A stretch of DNA of 64,000 nucleotides from Reyranella humidisoli (GTDB taxonomy: Bacteria; Pseudomonadota; Alphaproteobacteria; Reyranellales; Reyranellaceae), in contig NZ_JAHOPB010000001.1 in the NCBI RefSeq assembly GCF_019039055.1, forward strand, positions 3,136,001-3,200,000, written 5' to 3'. Position numbers and translations under genes: made by a program. Positions 26,576 to 35,369 of this stretch are shown here, one piece after another. Every line of letters begins with the position of its first letter. The first letter of the stretch is position 1. The notes beneath the pieces were generated by a model. The model searched no databases. It was not told where the DNA came from and saw nothing but the letters and a program-made list of their open reading frames with translations.

Positions 26576-27346
26576 TCAAGAAGCCGGCGGTACGCGATAC
26601 TCGTAGGCGTAGACCGTGCGGAAGCCCTGCGCCTCGTAGAGCGCCATGGCGGCTTGATTGGTCGCCACCACCTGCAGATAGGCGTGTCGCGCGCCCCGTT
26701 CCCAGGCCCAGGCATAGAGGCTCTCGGTGACCCGGCGTGCCAGACCCTGGCGACGTGCCTCGGGCATCACCAGCACGTCGAACAACCCCATGTGATCGCC
26801 CTCGACGGCGCCGATCGCCATGGCCATCGGCCGGTCGTCCCGCTGGACGAACGCGAATCCCACCGGCAGGGCGATCGCCTGCAGCATCTTCTGCATGGTC
26901 CCGCGATGCTCCGGTTTCACCGGACTGTGGATGGCGAAGGCCTCGATCCAGGCCGCGCTGGCTGCCGCGGAGATCGCAACGGCCGGATCGGCCCGGAAGC
27001 GGTCGTGGAGCGGACAAACCTGCAGCAGGCTGCGCTCGATGGTCTGGTAGCCCCGCTCGGCCAAGAGAGGCCCCACCTCCGGCGGGGCGAGGGGCGTCAG
27101 GCGCCAGGCGGGCACCTGCCTACGGTTACGATAGGGCGCTTCCAGGGCTTCGATATCAGTTGAGAAGTCTGGCCCTAATGCATTGATTGAATGCGCTCTT
27201 TTTGTATAACCGCCAGACAGGCGCAGCCGCCATCCGCCAATGTCCCGGCTTTCGAGGGCCGGCCAGCCCTTGAAGGCGAGGAGTTCCAGGCGCCGGATTT
27301 CATCCAGATTCTGAGGAACTTCATCCAATTTCTGAGGAGATGACAT
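26576..27346 (-). CDS. GNAT family N-acetyltransferase
   Basis: A 256-residue protein with a C-terminal GNAT domain. The acetyl-CoA loop is in VMPEARRQGLARRVTESL near residues 196-213, and VVATNQAAMALYEAQGFRTVY is the alpha-4/beta-6 end. The N-terminal 130 residues (GGWRLRLSGGYTKRAHSIN) match the putative acetyltransferases found with this extension. The first 20 residues hold a tandem PQKLDEV-PQNLDEI repeat encoded by near-identical DNA, a small local duplication. It is divergent from a DUF2272 gene across an AT-rich 69-base gap. Confidence 0.92.
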   Translation of the reverse strand: MSSPQKLDEVPQNLDEIRRLELLAFKGWPALESRDIGGWRLRLSGGYTKRAHSINALGPDFSTDIEALEAPYRNRRQVPAWRLTPLAPPEVGPLLAERGYQTIERSLLQVCPLHDRFRADPAVAISAAASAAWIEAFAIHSPVKPEHRGTMQKMLQAIALPVGFAFVQRDDRPMAMAIGAVEGDHMGLFDVLVMPEARRQGLARRVTESLYAWAWERGARHAYLQVVATNQAAMALYEAQGFRTVYAYEYRVPPAS

Positions 27347-27415
27347 CGGGCGCGATCCGTGATAGGTTAATATCCAATAATAACAGTCATTTATTTTTGA
27401 AACTGTAAGTTACGC

Positions 27416-28201
27416 ATGAAGTCCGACCCCCTCGATGTCGACTTTCGTGTTTGCTGGCAGCCGCTGCATCGTCCCACCTCCAGGATCGACGCGCGGTTGC
27501 CAGCAACCCTTCTTTTCGTCCTGCTTCTGGCCCTCGCGCTCGCCGGCTGCGGCGGCGCGCCAGGCGATACCGACCGGCCTCCCAGCGACAAGGTCGCCTA
27601 CACGGCCTGGAAGGAATGGACCAAATTCGGCCGGGCGACCGTCGTCTATGGCGGGCAGGCCAACGGCTACACCAACCGTCACGGCATGACCGAGCGCAGC
27701 GAGCCGCTGTCGAGCCGGGTGGGTGAATACTGGGGCGCCTGCGGGCGCCCTCAGTGGAACGGCACCTCGGACAAGCCCTGGTCGGGCGCCTTCGTCACTT
27801 GGGTGATGGTCCAGTCGGGCTACAGCGCCTCGCAGTTCCCGCGCGACGGCCGCCACGGCAGCTACCTCTCGGCGCTCTACGATCGCGAGCGCGCCTCGCG
27901 CGGCGCGCCGTTCCTGCTGCACGCGCCGAATGAGTACTCGCCCAAGCCTGGTGACCTCGTCTGCTCCGGCTCGGCCGGGGCGACCTGGCGCTTCGCCGAC
28001 CCGCGCACCGCCCATCGCCGCATCGACAATACCGCCGCCCATTGCGACATCGTCACCGACGTGCGCGGTGGCTACGTCCACGCGATCGGCGGCAACGTGA
28101 AGGACAGCGTGGCCATGAGCCTGTTCCCCGTCGACTCGCGCGGCCGCCTGATGAACGTCTCGGGCCGGCCCTGGCTTCTGGTCGTCGAAAAGCGCGGCTG
28201 A
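27416..28201 (+). CDS. DUF2272 domain-containing lipoprotein
   Basis: A 261-residue protein. The N-terminal LLFVLLLALALAGC is a membrane segment ending in a lipobox Cys at about residue 45, so a lipoprotein is likely; the first 28 residues are polar and may mean the true start is later. The rest is DUF2272, with the conserved blocks KPWSGAFVTWVM, KPGDLVCS, AHCDIV and AIGGNVKDSV. The Trp-Ser-x-Ala-Phe and His-Cys-Asp blocks recall the Cys and His positions of NlpC/P60-like cell-wall hydrolases, with Ser where Cys would be; that comparison is my inference. A paralogue lies 1.6 kb away. Confidence 0.88.
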   Translation: MKSDPLDVDFRVCWQPLHRPTSRIDARLPATLLFVLLLALALAGCGGAPGDTDRPPSDKVAYTAWKEWTKFGRATVVYGGQANGYTNRHGMTERSEPLSSRVGEYWGACGRPQWNGTSDKPWSGAFVTWVMVQSGYSASQFPRDGRHGSYLSALYDRERASRGAPFLLHAPNEYSPKPGDLVCSGSAGATWRFADPRTAHRRIDNTAAHCDIVTDVRGGYVHAIGGNVKDSVAMSLFPVDSRGRLMNVSGRPWLLVVEKRG

Positions 28202-28214
28202 GGCCGAACCCGGC

Positions 28215-29819
28215 TCAGTTCGTCATTCCCGCCGCGTGCATGATCGCGGCGGTTCGCTCGGCCAACATGATGCTGGGGGCGTTGGTGTTGCCGCCGATCA
28301 GCGTCGGCATCACCGAGGCATCGACCACGCGCAGTCCTTCGACGCCGTGCACCAGCAGCTTGTCGTCGACCACGGCCATCGGATCGCTGGCCGGGCCCAT
28401 CTTGCAGGTGCCGACCGGGTGATAGATCGTCTCGCACTTCGCGCGGATCCACTGCTCGATCTCGGCGTCGGTCTTCGCGGCCGCCCCCGGCGCCAGTTCG
28501 TCGGCACGATAGGGATCGAGGCCGGACTGGGCGAAGATGTCCCGCCCGATCTTTACGCCGGCGATCAGCGCATCGAGATCCTGCCGCTCGCTGAGATAGT
28601 TCGGATCGATCAGCGGATGTTCCTTGGGATCCTTGCTGCGCAGGCGGATCGTGCCCTTGCTCTCGGGCCGCAGGGTGCAGATGTGCAGGCTGTAGCCGTC
28701 CTTGTTCAGACGTGTGCGGCCATGGTCCATCACCAGCACCGGCAGGAAGTGGAGCTGGATGTCGGGGGCCGCCAGGCCCGGGCGTGTGCGCAGGAAGCCG
28801 CCGGACTCGGCGATGGGAGAAGTGCCGGGGCCCTTCTTGTTCACGACATACTGGTAGAGCGACGCCAGCTTGTTGGCGCGGTCGTAGGTGTCGCGCGTCT
28901 TGCAGAACTGCAGCAGTGCCGCGTCGACATGGTCCTGCAGGTTGCCGCCGACTCCGGGCAGGTCAAGGATCGGGCGGATTCCGATCGACGTCAGGTGATC
29001 GGCCGGACCGATGCCCGACAGCATCATGAGCTGCGGCGAGTTGATGGCGCCGCCGCACAGGATGATCTCTCGCGTGACGCGGGCCACCTCGTCGCGGCCG
29101 TTCAGCGTGTAGCGCACGCCCATGGCGCGGTTCTGGTCGAAGATGATGCGCTCGACGAGCGCGCCGGTGATGACCTCGAGATGGGCGCCGCTGTTGGCGA
29201 CCGCCGGCCGGAGATAGGCGCTGGCCGTGCTCCAGCGCTGCTTGTTCTTCTGCGTGACCTGATACATCCCGACGCCATCCTGTTCGGCGCCGTTGAAGTC
29301 CTTGGTGCGCTTGTGCCCGGCCTCCTCGGCCGCCTTCAGGAAGGCCTCGTTCAGCTTGCAGGGGTCGACCTGGTCGGCGACGTTCAGCGGCCCGCCGGTG
29401 CCGTGGAAGGCATCGGCGCCGCGTTCGTTGTTCTCCGCCTTCTTGAAGTAAGGAAGCACATCCTCATAGGACCAGCCCTCGTTGCCGAGCTGGCGCCAGT
29501 GGTCGTAGTCCGAGGCATGGCCCCGGATGTAGAGCATGGCGTTGATCGACGAGGAGCCGCCCAGGGTCTTGCCGCGCGGCCAGTACATGCGCCGGTCGTT
29601 GCAATGCTTCTGCGGCGTCGTCTCGTAGTGCCAGTTGAACGGGTTCTTCTCGCCCAGCGACGCGAAGCCGGCGGGCATCTTCAGCAGGAACGACTTGTCG
29701 GGACCACCGGCCTCCAGCACCAGGATGCGCAGCTTGGGCCGTTCCCAGGCGAGTCGGGCGGCCAGTGCGCAACCGGCCGAGCCGGCGCCGACGATGATGT
29801 AATCGTAGAGCGAAGACAT
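28215..29819 (-). CDS. GMC family oxidoreductase (choline dehydrogenase-like)
   Basis: A 534-residue flavoprotein of the glucose-methanol-choline family. The FAD-binding GAGSAGC is at residues 11-17, the first signature GKTLGGSSSIN near 84, and the second signature near 255. The catalytic His is in YHPVGTCKMGP near 470 and the partner Asn in GGNTNAPS near 512. It probably oxidises a primary alcohol. The start at 29819 is ten bases after the DUF2272 stop, so it is the last gene of a four-gene leftward operon. The adjacent rightward DUF2272 gene converges on it with 13 bases between. Confidence 0.93.
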   Translation of the reverse strand: MSSLYDYIIVGAGSAGCALAARLAWERPKLRILVLEAGGPDKSFLLKMPAGFASLGEKNPFNWHYETTPQKHCNDRRMYWPRGKTLGGSSSINAMLYIRGHASDYDHWRQLGNEGWSYEDVLPYFKKAENNERGADAFHGTGGPLNVADQVDPCKLNEAFLKAAEEAGHKRTKDFNGAEQDGVGMYQVTQKNKQRWSTASAYLRPAVANSGAHLEVITGALVERIIFDQNRAMGVRYTLNGRDEVARVTREIILCGGAINSPQLMMLSGIGPADHLTSIGIRPILDLPGVGGNLQDHVDAALLQFCKTRDTYDRANKLASLYQYVVNKKGPGTSPIAESGGFLRTRPGLAAPDIQLHFLPVLVMDHGRTRLNKDGYSLHICTLRPESKGTIRLRSKDPKEHPLIDPNYLSERQDLDALIAGVKIGRDIFAQSGLDPYRADELAPGAAAKTDAEIEQWIRAKCETIYHPVGTCKMGPASDPMAVVDDKLLVHGVEGLRVVDASVMPTLIGGNTNAPSIMLAERTAAIMHAAGMTN

Positions 29820-29829
29820 GGTCCTTCCT

Positions 29830-30573
29830 TCAGGGCAGCCTGTTCTCGATGACGGCGAAGAACGGTCGGCCGGATAAGGGCGACAAAAACCCGTTCCCGT
29901 CCAGTGGAAAGACGCTCCGTGTGACGGAGTCGCCCACGTTGCCGCCGATGGCGAAGACCTGCCCGGGGCGGACGTCGACCACGATGTCGCAATGGCCGGC
30001 GCCGCGGTTGAGGTTCTGCAAGGTCGTGCCGCTGCCGTCGCGCGAGGAGCAGATGAGGTCCCCGACCTGCGGCGCACGTCCGGCCGGCGGATGCGGGATG
30101 AAGGCGGCGCCGGGGCTCTTCGCGCGCTCGACCATCCTCTCCACATAGATCGTGTGGCGCTGGTCCGGGCAGAACAGGTCGCGCGGCACGCCGGCGCTCT
30201 GGATGTCCCAGGAAATGAACGCGGCCGACCACGGCACGTCGTTGAGCCCGCTCAACTTGTTGCCGACGGAAGCCCAGTAGTCGGCGATGCGTTGCGGGGC
30301 CTCGCGTTCCTTGATGCCGAGCTGTTCGGTCTTGGCGGGGGCGTTGTCGGAATAGGTGATGACCTGCTTGCCGAAGCGGCCCCATTCGCCGACCGCAAGC
30401 AGGACCATCGAGGTCCTGGCGCTGGCGGTAGGCGGGGGTGCCTCGGGCTTCCAGGACGACGCCGGGCAGGGCCCGAGCGGCGGCAGGTCCTTCGCCTGCA
30501 CGACAGGCTTGCCAGCCGGCGCCTGCGTGCAACCGGCGAGAACGAGAAAGGCTATCGTGACGAGGATGCGCAT
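29830..30573 (-). CDS. DUF2272 domain-containing lipoprotein (paralogue)
   Basis: A 247-residue lipoprotein. MRILVTIAFLVLAGC is a signal with lipobox LAGC, which decides the ATG at 30573 over one 45 bases upstream that would overlap the VOC gene. DUF2272 blocks are VPWSAAFISWDI, QVGDLICS, GHCDIVVDV and AIGGNVGDSV, matching the 27416 gene block by block. It sits between the VOC and GMC genes. Envelope location is likely; function unknown. Confidence 0.88.
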   Translation of the reverse strand: MRILVTIAFLVLAGCTQAPAGKPVVQAKDLPPLGPCPASSWKPEAPPPTASARTSMVLLAVGEWGRFGKQVITYSDNAPAKTEQLGIKEREAPQRIADYWASVGNKLSGLNDVPWSAAFISWDIQSAGVPRDLFCPDQRHTIYVERMVERAKSPGAAFIPHPPAGRAPQVGDLICSSRDGSGTTLQNLNRGAGHCDIVVDVRPGQVFAIGGNVGDSVTRSVFPLDGNGFLSPLSGRPFFAVIENRLP

Positions 30574-30595
30574 GCTGCTGTCTATCGGCGCTGCG

Positions 30596-31297
30596 TCACC
30601 AGCGCCCGACTCCGCCAATCAGGATTGTCGGCACGCCCTCGGTGCCGTTCTTCACGGTGCAGACCTGGCTGCCGGGGCGGCGTCCGTCGCGCGGCTCGGA
30701 AACGTCCAGGCCGGCTTTCGTGAGCCGCGCATGGGCGGCCGCGATGTCGGGAACGCGCCAGGACAAGCCCCAGAGATGGTCGGGCCCGTCGGACACGCCT
30801 TTCTTGAGGTCGTGCGCGATCTCGACCACGAGGTCGCCGCAGCGGAAGAACAGCAGGCGGGCGCCCCACTTGGGTTTGCTGCGGTCGAGCCGCAGGTCGA
30901 GGCCCAGGCGGCCGCCATAGAAGGCGACGGCGCGCTCGGGGTTGGGCGTGCGCACCACGACATGATCGAGGCTGGCCACGGCGGCGGCTTCGACGGTCTC
31001 GAGGGGAGAGGGGACGTCATTGCCCATCGTGCAAAGACCGATCGCAACACCGTTGCCGGTGAGGGCGACACCTTGGTCCGTGCGCGTCGCCTCCACCGCG
31101 CGGCGCTCGAGCAGCGCGGCTTCCTTGTCGAGATCGGCCGTCGCGAAAACCATCGAGCGCAGGCCCGACACTCCATTCTCGAAGCGCAGCCCGACATTGC
31201 CGGTACGCAGCCGGCCGTCGGTTGCGCTTCGTCCCAGCAGCGTCTCGTAGGCGGCGACCGAGCCGCCGATGACGAGATGGTCGAGGGAGGCCAGCAC
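30596..31297 (-). CDS. VOC family protein, two-module
   Basis: A 233-residue protein with two VOC modules. The first (LDHLVIGGSV, residues 5-14) is about 100 residues; the second starts LDHVVVRTPNPERAVAFY near residue 111 and carries the better conserved strands (DHLWGLSWRVPDI). The C-terminal half lacks the final Glu of classical glyoxalases. It lies four bases after the gamma-carbonic anhydrase gene and 22 before the DUF2272 gene, so it belongs to that operon. Confidence 0.9.
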   Translation of the reverse strand: MLASLDHLVIGGSVAAYETLLGRSATDGRLRTGNVGLRFENGVSGLRSMVFATADLDKEAALLERRAVEATRTDQGVALTGNGVAIGLCTMGNDVPSPLETVEAAAVASLDHVVVRTPNPERAVAFYGGRLGLDLRLDRSKPKWGARLLFFRCGDLVVEIAHDLKKGVSDGPDHLWGLSWRVPDIAAAHARLTKAGLDVSEPRDGRRPGSQVCTVKNGTEGVPTILIGGVGRW

Positions 31298-31301
31298 GGC
31301 G

Positions 31302-31826
31302 TCAGCCGATGCGCTTCAAGTTCGTCTTGTAGTCCTGGCTGCGCTTCACGTAGCTCTCCGCGCTCATGGAGAGCCGCGAGGCGTTCTCCTCGCTCAGTTC
31401 GCGCACGACCTTTGCCGGAGCGCCAAGGATCATCGACCGGTCGGGGAAGCTCTTGCCCTCGGTCACGACGGAGCCGGCACCGACCAGGCAATCCTTGCCG
31501 ATCACCGAACGGTTGAGCACGACCGACTGGATGCCGATCAGCGAGCCGTCGCCGATCGTGCAGCCGTGCAGCATCACCTGATGGCCTACCGTTACGTTCC
31601 TTCCGATGGTGAGCGGTGCGCCGGGATCGGTGTGCAGGACGCTCAACTCCTGGATGTTGCTGTCGTCGCCGATCACGATCGGCTCGTTGTCGCCGCGCAG
31701 GACGGCGCCGGGCCAGATGCTCACGCGCTCGCCGAGGATCACCGAGCCGATAATGGTGGCCTCCTCGGCGATGTAGCAGGAAGCCGGAATCACCGGCACG
31801 CGGTCGTTGAGCTGGTAGATGGCCAT
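31302..31826 (-). CDS. gamma-carbonic anhydrase family protein
   Basis: A 174-residue left-handed beta-helix protein of the YrdA/CaiE gamma-carbonic anhydrase group. Hexapeptide-repeat turns run from residue 20 to 135 (ATIIGSVILGERVSIWPGAVLRGD). The metal His residues are in VLHTDPG and GHQVMLHGC. It ends with a C-terminal helix. I used the ATG at 31826 because the family starts at MAIYQLNDRVP. It is the first gene of the VOC/DUF2272/GMC operon. Carbonic anhydrase activity is not certain for this subgroup. Confidence 0.93.
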   Translation of the reverse strand: MAIYQLNDRVPVIPASCYIAEEATIIGSVILGERVSIWPGAVLRGDNEPIVIGDDSNIQELSVLHTDPGAPLTIGRNVTVGHQVMLHGCTIGDGSLIGIQSVVLNRSVIGKDCLVGAGSVVTEGKSFPDRSMILGAPAKVVRELSEENASRLSMSAESYVKRSQDYKTNLKRIG

Positions 31827-31944
31827 CTTGGTATCCTTCTGGCTGCGCGGAGCGTTGTCTTCTTGCCATTCGGCATGCCACCTTGAACTGGTCAATTCAA
31901 TAGCGCGGCGAACGGTCGGGCGGGGCGCGGAGCAAGCAATCATC

Positions 31945-33024
31945 ATGAGTCCGACGGACGAAACCGGCACGGCGCCGCGGATCGAGGAGACCGAGAAGCC
32001 TGCTTTCGTAGTCACCGGCTCGCGCCAGTTCGCGAGCTGGCTGGCGGAGAGCACGAGCAGCCTCGCAATCTCGACCTACCAGAGCAGCAAGGTCATCCTG
32101 ATCGGGACCAACAAGCAGACAGGCCGGCTGTCGGTGTTCGAGCGAACGATCGAGCGGCCGATGGGCATGGCCTTCCACGATTCGCGCCTGGCCGTCGCGT
32201 CGATGATCCAGATCACCAGCTTCGTCGATGCCGCGCGCGGCACGCCGGGCGCGGCCGGCTACGACGCGCTGTTCGTGCCGCAGTCCGCGACCTACACCGC
32301 CGATCTCGACATTCACGACGTCGCCTACGGCGCCGAGGGCGAGCTCGTCTTCGTGAACACCCTGTTCTCCTGTCTGGCGACGGCCAGCGAGACACACAGC
32401 TTCAAGCCGTTGTGGAAGCCGTCGTTCGTTTCGCGCCTCGCGCCGGAGGATCGCTGCCATCTGAACGGGCTGGCGATGCGCGACGGAAAGCCTGCCTATG
32501 TCACCTGTGTCGCCGAGACCGACGTGGCCGATGGCTGGCGCGAGCATCGCAGCGGCGGCGGTGTAGTGATCGACGTCGCATCGGGCGAGATCGTCTGCCG
32601 CGGCCTCTCGATGCCGCACTCGCCGCGCCTGCACGAGGGCAGGCTCTGGGTGCTGAACTCGGGCGCCGGTGAGTTGGGCACGATCGACCTCGCCACAGGC
32701 CGCTTCGAGCCGCTGGCCTTCTGCCCGGGCTATCTGCGCGGCCTCGACTTCGTGGGACCTTATGCGCTTGTGGGCCTCTCCGAGCCGCGCGAGAACCGCA
32801 CCTTCGCCGGCCTGCCGCTGCAGGACCGGCTTGCCGCCGCCAAGGTGGGCCCGCGCTGCGGCGTGTTCGTGATCGACACTCGGACCGGCGACGTGGCGCA
32901 CTGGCTGCGCTTCGAGGGCGTGGTCAACGAACTCTACGACGTCGTCTCCCTGCCGGGCCTCGCCCGGCCGATGATGATCGGCTTCAAGAACGAGGAAATC
33001 CGCCGGACGGTGTCTATCGAGTAG
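31945..33024 (+). CDS. TIGR03032 family protein
   Basis: A 359-residue cytoplasmic protein of the TIGR03032 group, likely a beta-propeller. The family start [29 protein letters not shown] is near residue 22. Later blocks are RPMGMAFH, DIHDVAYG, CHLNGLAMRDGKPAYVT, MPHSPRLHEGRLWVLNSG and CPGYLRGLDFVG. The His residues in the last blocks may bind a ligand. No reaction is known for the family. A start at 31945 puts it downstream of the divergent gamma-carbonic anhydrase start. Confidence 0.9.
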   Translation: MSPTDETGTAPRIEETEKPAFVVTGSRQFASWLAESTSSLAISTYQSSKVILIGTNKQTGRLSVFERTIERPMGMAFHDSRLAVASMIQITSFVDAARGTPGAAGYDALFVPQSATYTADLDIHDVAYGAEGELVFVNTLFSCLATASETHSFKPLWKPSFVSRLAPEDRCHLNGLAMRDGKPAYVTCVAETDVADGWREHRSGGGVVIDVASGEIVCRGLSMPHSPRLHEGRLWVLNSGAGELGTIDLATGRFEPLAFCPGYLRGLDFVGPYALVGLSEPRENRTFAGLPLQDRLAAAKVGPRCGVFVIDTRTGDVAHWLRFEGVVNELYDVVSLPGLARPMMIGFKNEEIRRTVSIE

Positions 33025-33043
33025 CCTGCCGGCGCAGGGCGCA

Positions 33044-33070
33044 CTTTACGTAATTTCCACTCACGTAAAG
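33044..33070. promoter_or_regulatory. inverted half-site pair upstream of the MerR operator
   Basis: CTTTACGT (33044-33051) and ACGTAAAG (33063-33070) are exact reverse complements separated by 11 bases. They share the TTTACGT core of the adjacent palindrome. Possibly a second regulator site or an older promoter copy. Confidence 0.5.
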
Positions 33071-33075
33071 TCTGT

Positions 33076-33097
33076 TTGACGTTTACGTAAACGTCAA
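33076..33097. promoter_or_regulatory. perfect 22-bp palindrome, MerR/LiuR-type operator
   Basis: TTGACGTTTAC followed by its exact reverse complement GTAAACGTCAA, ending five bases before the MerR start. One-mismatch copy at 17360-17381. MerR regulators bind such palindromes within their promoters; autoregulation is inferred. Confidence 0.8.
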
Positions 33098-33101
33098 CTA
33101 C

Positions 33102-33557
33102 ATGGTCTCCATCATGACCGTCGCCGCCATTCCTTCGGGCCAGATGCCTTCGCCGCGCGACCCGCAGCGCATCTACAGCATCGCCGAATTGTCGCGCGAG
33201 TTCGCGATCACCCCGCGCACGATCCGCTTCTACGAGGACGAGGGGCTGATCAAGCCGCGCCGCCAGGGCACGATGCGTCTCTACACGGCGGGAGATCGCA
33301 CGCGGCTGAGTTGGATTCTGCGGGGCAAGCGGCTGGGTTTCTCGCTCGCCGAGATCCGCGAACTGCTCGACCTCTATCAGGTCGACCGCACCGGCATTCA
33401 GCAACTGCGCGAGCTGCTGCGCCGCAGCCAGCTCCACATCGTCGATCTCGAGCGCAAGCGCGCCGACCTCGACCAGCACATCGGCGAGTTCAGGCAAGTC
33501 GAAGCACAAGTGAGCGCCGAGCTGAAGCAGCGCGGCGTCGATCCCGAAAGCGATTAG
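33102..33557 (+). CDS. MerR family transcriptional regulator, LiuR-like
   Basis: A 151-residue MerR regulator. The winged helix-turn-helix covers about residues 23-90 (IYSIAELSREFAITPRTIRF, then YEDEGLIKP), including the RGKRLGFSLAEIRELLDLY stretch typical of LiuR-type regulators of branched-chain acyl-CoA catabolism. A dimerisation coiled coil follows (residues 95-140). There are no Cys metal ligands. Alternative starts at 33114 or 33144 are possible, since no clear ribosome site is seen. It is followed after 24 bases by an acyl-CoA dehydrogenase gene and preceded by a perfect palindrome that also occurs in front of the atu-like operon. Confidence 0.92.
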   Translation: MVSIMTVAAIPSGQMPSPRDPQRIYSIAELSREFAITPRTIRFYEDEGLIKPRRQGTMRLYTAGDRTRLSWILRGKRLGFSLAEIRELLDLYQVDRTGIQQLRELLRRSQLHIVDLERKRADLDQHIGEFRQVEAQVSAELKQRGVDPESD

Positions 33558-33581
33558 AAAAGTTCGACCGAGGAGGAAGGC

Positions 33582-35369
33582 ATGGCCGTCTACAAGGCGC
33601 CGATCAAGGACATCCAGTTCGTTCTGAACGAAGTCATCGACGTCTCGAAGCTCGCCAAGTTGCCGGGCTACGAGGACGCGACGCCCGACACGATCCACGC
33701 CATCGTCGAGGAAGCGGCCAAGCTCTGCGAGAACGTGCTGTTCCCGCTGAACCGCACCGGCGACGAGGAAGGCTGCCACTACGAGAACGGTGTCGTGCGC
33801 ACGCCCAAGGGCTTCAAGGAAGCCTACAAGCAGTTCGCCGAGGGCGGCTGGACGGGCATCACCTGCGATCCCGAGTTCGGCGGGCAGGGACTGCCGGCGA
33901 CGGTCGGCTTCGCGCTGCAGGAGATGTTCACCGCGTCGAACCAGGCCTTCGCCATGTATCCGGGCCTCAGCCACGGCGCCTACGAGGCGCTGTCGCGGCA
34001 CGGCTCGGACGAGCTCAAGAAGAAGTTCCTGCCCAAGCTCACCGACGGCACCTGGTCGGGCACGATGTGCCTTACCGAGCCTCATTGCGGTACCGATCTG
34101 GGCATGCTGCGCACCAAGGCCGAGCCGCAGGCCGACGGCAGCTACAGCATCACGGGCACCAAGATCTTCATTTCCGCGGGCGAGCACGACCTCACCGAGA
34201 ACATCCTCCATCTCGTGCTGGCGCGCCTGCCGGATGCGCCGGGCGGCACCAAGGGCATCTCGCTCTTCCTCGTGCCGAAGTTCCTGCCGAAGGCGGACGG
34301 TTCGGTCGGTGAGCGCAACGGCATCCGCTGCGGCGCCCTCGAACACAAGATGGGCATCAAGGCCAACGCGACCTGCGTGATGAATCTCGACGGCGCCACC
34401 GGCTGGCTGGTCGGCGAGGCCAACAAGGGCATGACGGCGATGTTCGTCATGATGAACGCCGCGCGCCTCGGTGTCGGCATGCAGGGCCTCGGCATCGCCG
34501 AGACCTCCTACCAGAGCGCCGTCGCCTATGCGCGCGACCGCCTGCAGGGCCGCTCGCTCACCGGCCCGAAGAACGCCAACGGCCCGGCCGATCCGATCAT
34601 CGTGCATCCCGACGTGCGCCGCATGCTGATGATCCAGAAGTCCTTCACCGAGGGCGCCCGCGCGCTCGCGCTGTGGGTCGGCATGCTGATCGACGAGGCG
34701 CATTCGCATCCCGACGCGGCGACCCGCGAGGCGGCCGACGATCTCATCCAGATGCTGACGCCGATCATCAAGGCCTACTTCACCGACATGGGCAGCGAGT
34801 GCGCCAACCTCGCGGTGCAGACCTGGGGTGGCCACGGCTTCATCCGCGAGAACGGCGTCGAGCAGCTCGTCCGCGATGCGCGCATCACCCAGCTCTACGA
34901 AGGCACCAACGGCATCCAGGCGCTCGACCTGGTCGGCCGCAAGCTGCCGATGAAGGGCGGCCGCGCCGCCCAGCGCCTGCTCGGCGAGATCGGCGGCTTC
35001 ATCGCCCAGCACAAGGCCGACGAGAAGATGAAGGAATTCGTCGAGCCGCTCGAGAAGGCGATGGGCCGCGTGCAGGACTCGGCGCTCTTCCTGATGCAGA
35101 ACGCGATGAAGAACCCCGACGAGGCCGGCGGCGCCGCCACCGACCTGCTGCGTCTGATGGCACTGACCGCGATGGCCTACATGTGGAACCGCATCGTCGT
35201 CGCCGCACACAAGGGGCTGGCGGCCGGCAACGACAATGCCTTCTACGAGGCCAAGATCGCGACCGCGCGCTTCTTCATGGCCCGCGTGCTGCCGCAGACC
35301 GTGTCGCTCAACCACCAGATCAAGGCCGGCGCCTCGACCCTGATGGCGCTGCCCGCAGACGCGTTCTGA
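33582..35369 (+). CDS. acyl-CoA dehydrogenase with extended C-terminus (DmdC-like)
   Basis: A 595-residue acyl-CoA dehydrogenase of the long form seen in 3-methylmercaptopropionyl-CoA dehydrogenase (DmdC) and related enzymes. It has a short N-terminal cap, the [12 protein letters not shown] flavin/substrate motif near residue 160, the catalytic Glu in [10 protein letters not shown] near 444, and a 140-residue helical C-terminal domain. GAGGAGGAAGG precedes the ATG. It is directly downstream of the MerR gene and ahead of YnfA and a crotonase. Many members act on ordinary medium/long acyl-CoAs, so a DMSP role is not implied. Confidence 0.93.
   Translation: MAVYKAPIKDIQFVLNEVIDVSKLAKLPGYEDATPDTIHAIVEEAAKLCENVLFPLNRTGDEEGCHYENGVVRTPKGFKEAYKQFAEGGWTGITCDPEFGGQGLPATVGFALQEMFTASNQAFAMYPGLSHGAYEALSRHGSDELKKKFLPKLTDGTWSGTMCLTEPHCGTDLGMLRTKAEPQADGSYSITGTKIFISAGEHDLTENILHLVLARLPDAPGGTKGISLFLVPKFLPKADGSVGERNGIRCGALEHKMGIKANATCVMNLDGATGWLVGEANKGMTAMFVMMNAARLGVGMQGLGIAETSYQSAVAYARDRLQGRSLTGPKNANGPADPIIVHPDVRRMLMIQKSFTEGARALALWVGMLIDEAHSHPDAATREAADDLIQMLTPIIKAYFTDMGSECANLAVQTWGGHGFIRENGVEQLVRDARITQLYEGTNGIQALDLVGRKLPMKGGRAAQRLLGEIGGFIAQHKADEKMKEFVEPLEKAMGRVQDSALFLMQNAMKNPDEAGGAATDLLRLMALTAMAYMWNRIVVAAHKGLAAGNDNAFYEAKIATARFFMARVLPQTVSLNHQIKAGASTLMALPADAF

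Noticed and set aside
27391..28081. Long open frame on the minus strand opposite the DUF2272 gene
   Set aside because: GC-rich antisense shadow; its composition is low-complexity Arg/Ala/Gly and the sense frame has clear family motifs and a lipobox.
32934..35315. Almost 800-codon open frame antisense to the MerR and acyl-CoA dehydrogenase genes
   Set aside because: Made by the codon bias of the opposite genes; no domain recognisable, and it runs through two well-supported genes.
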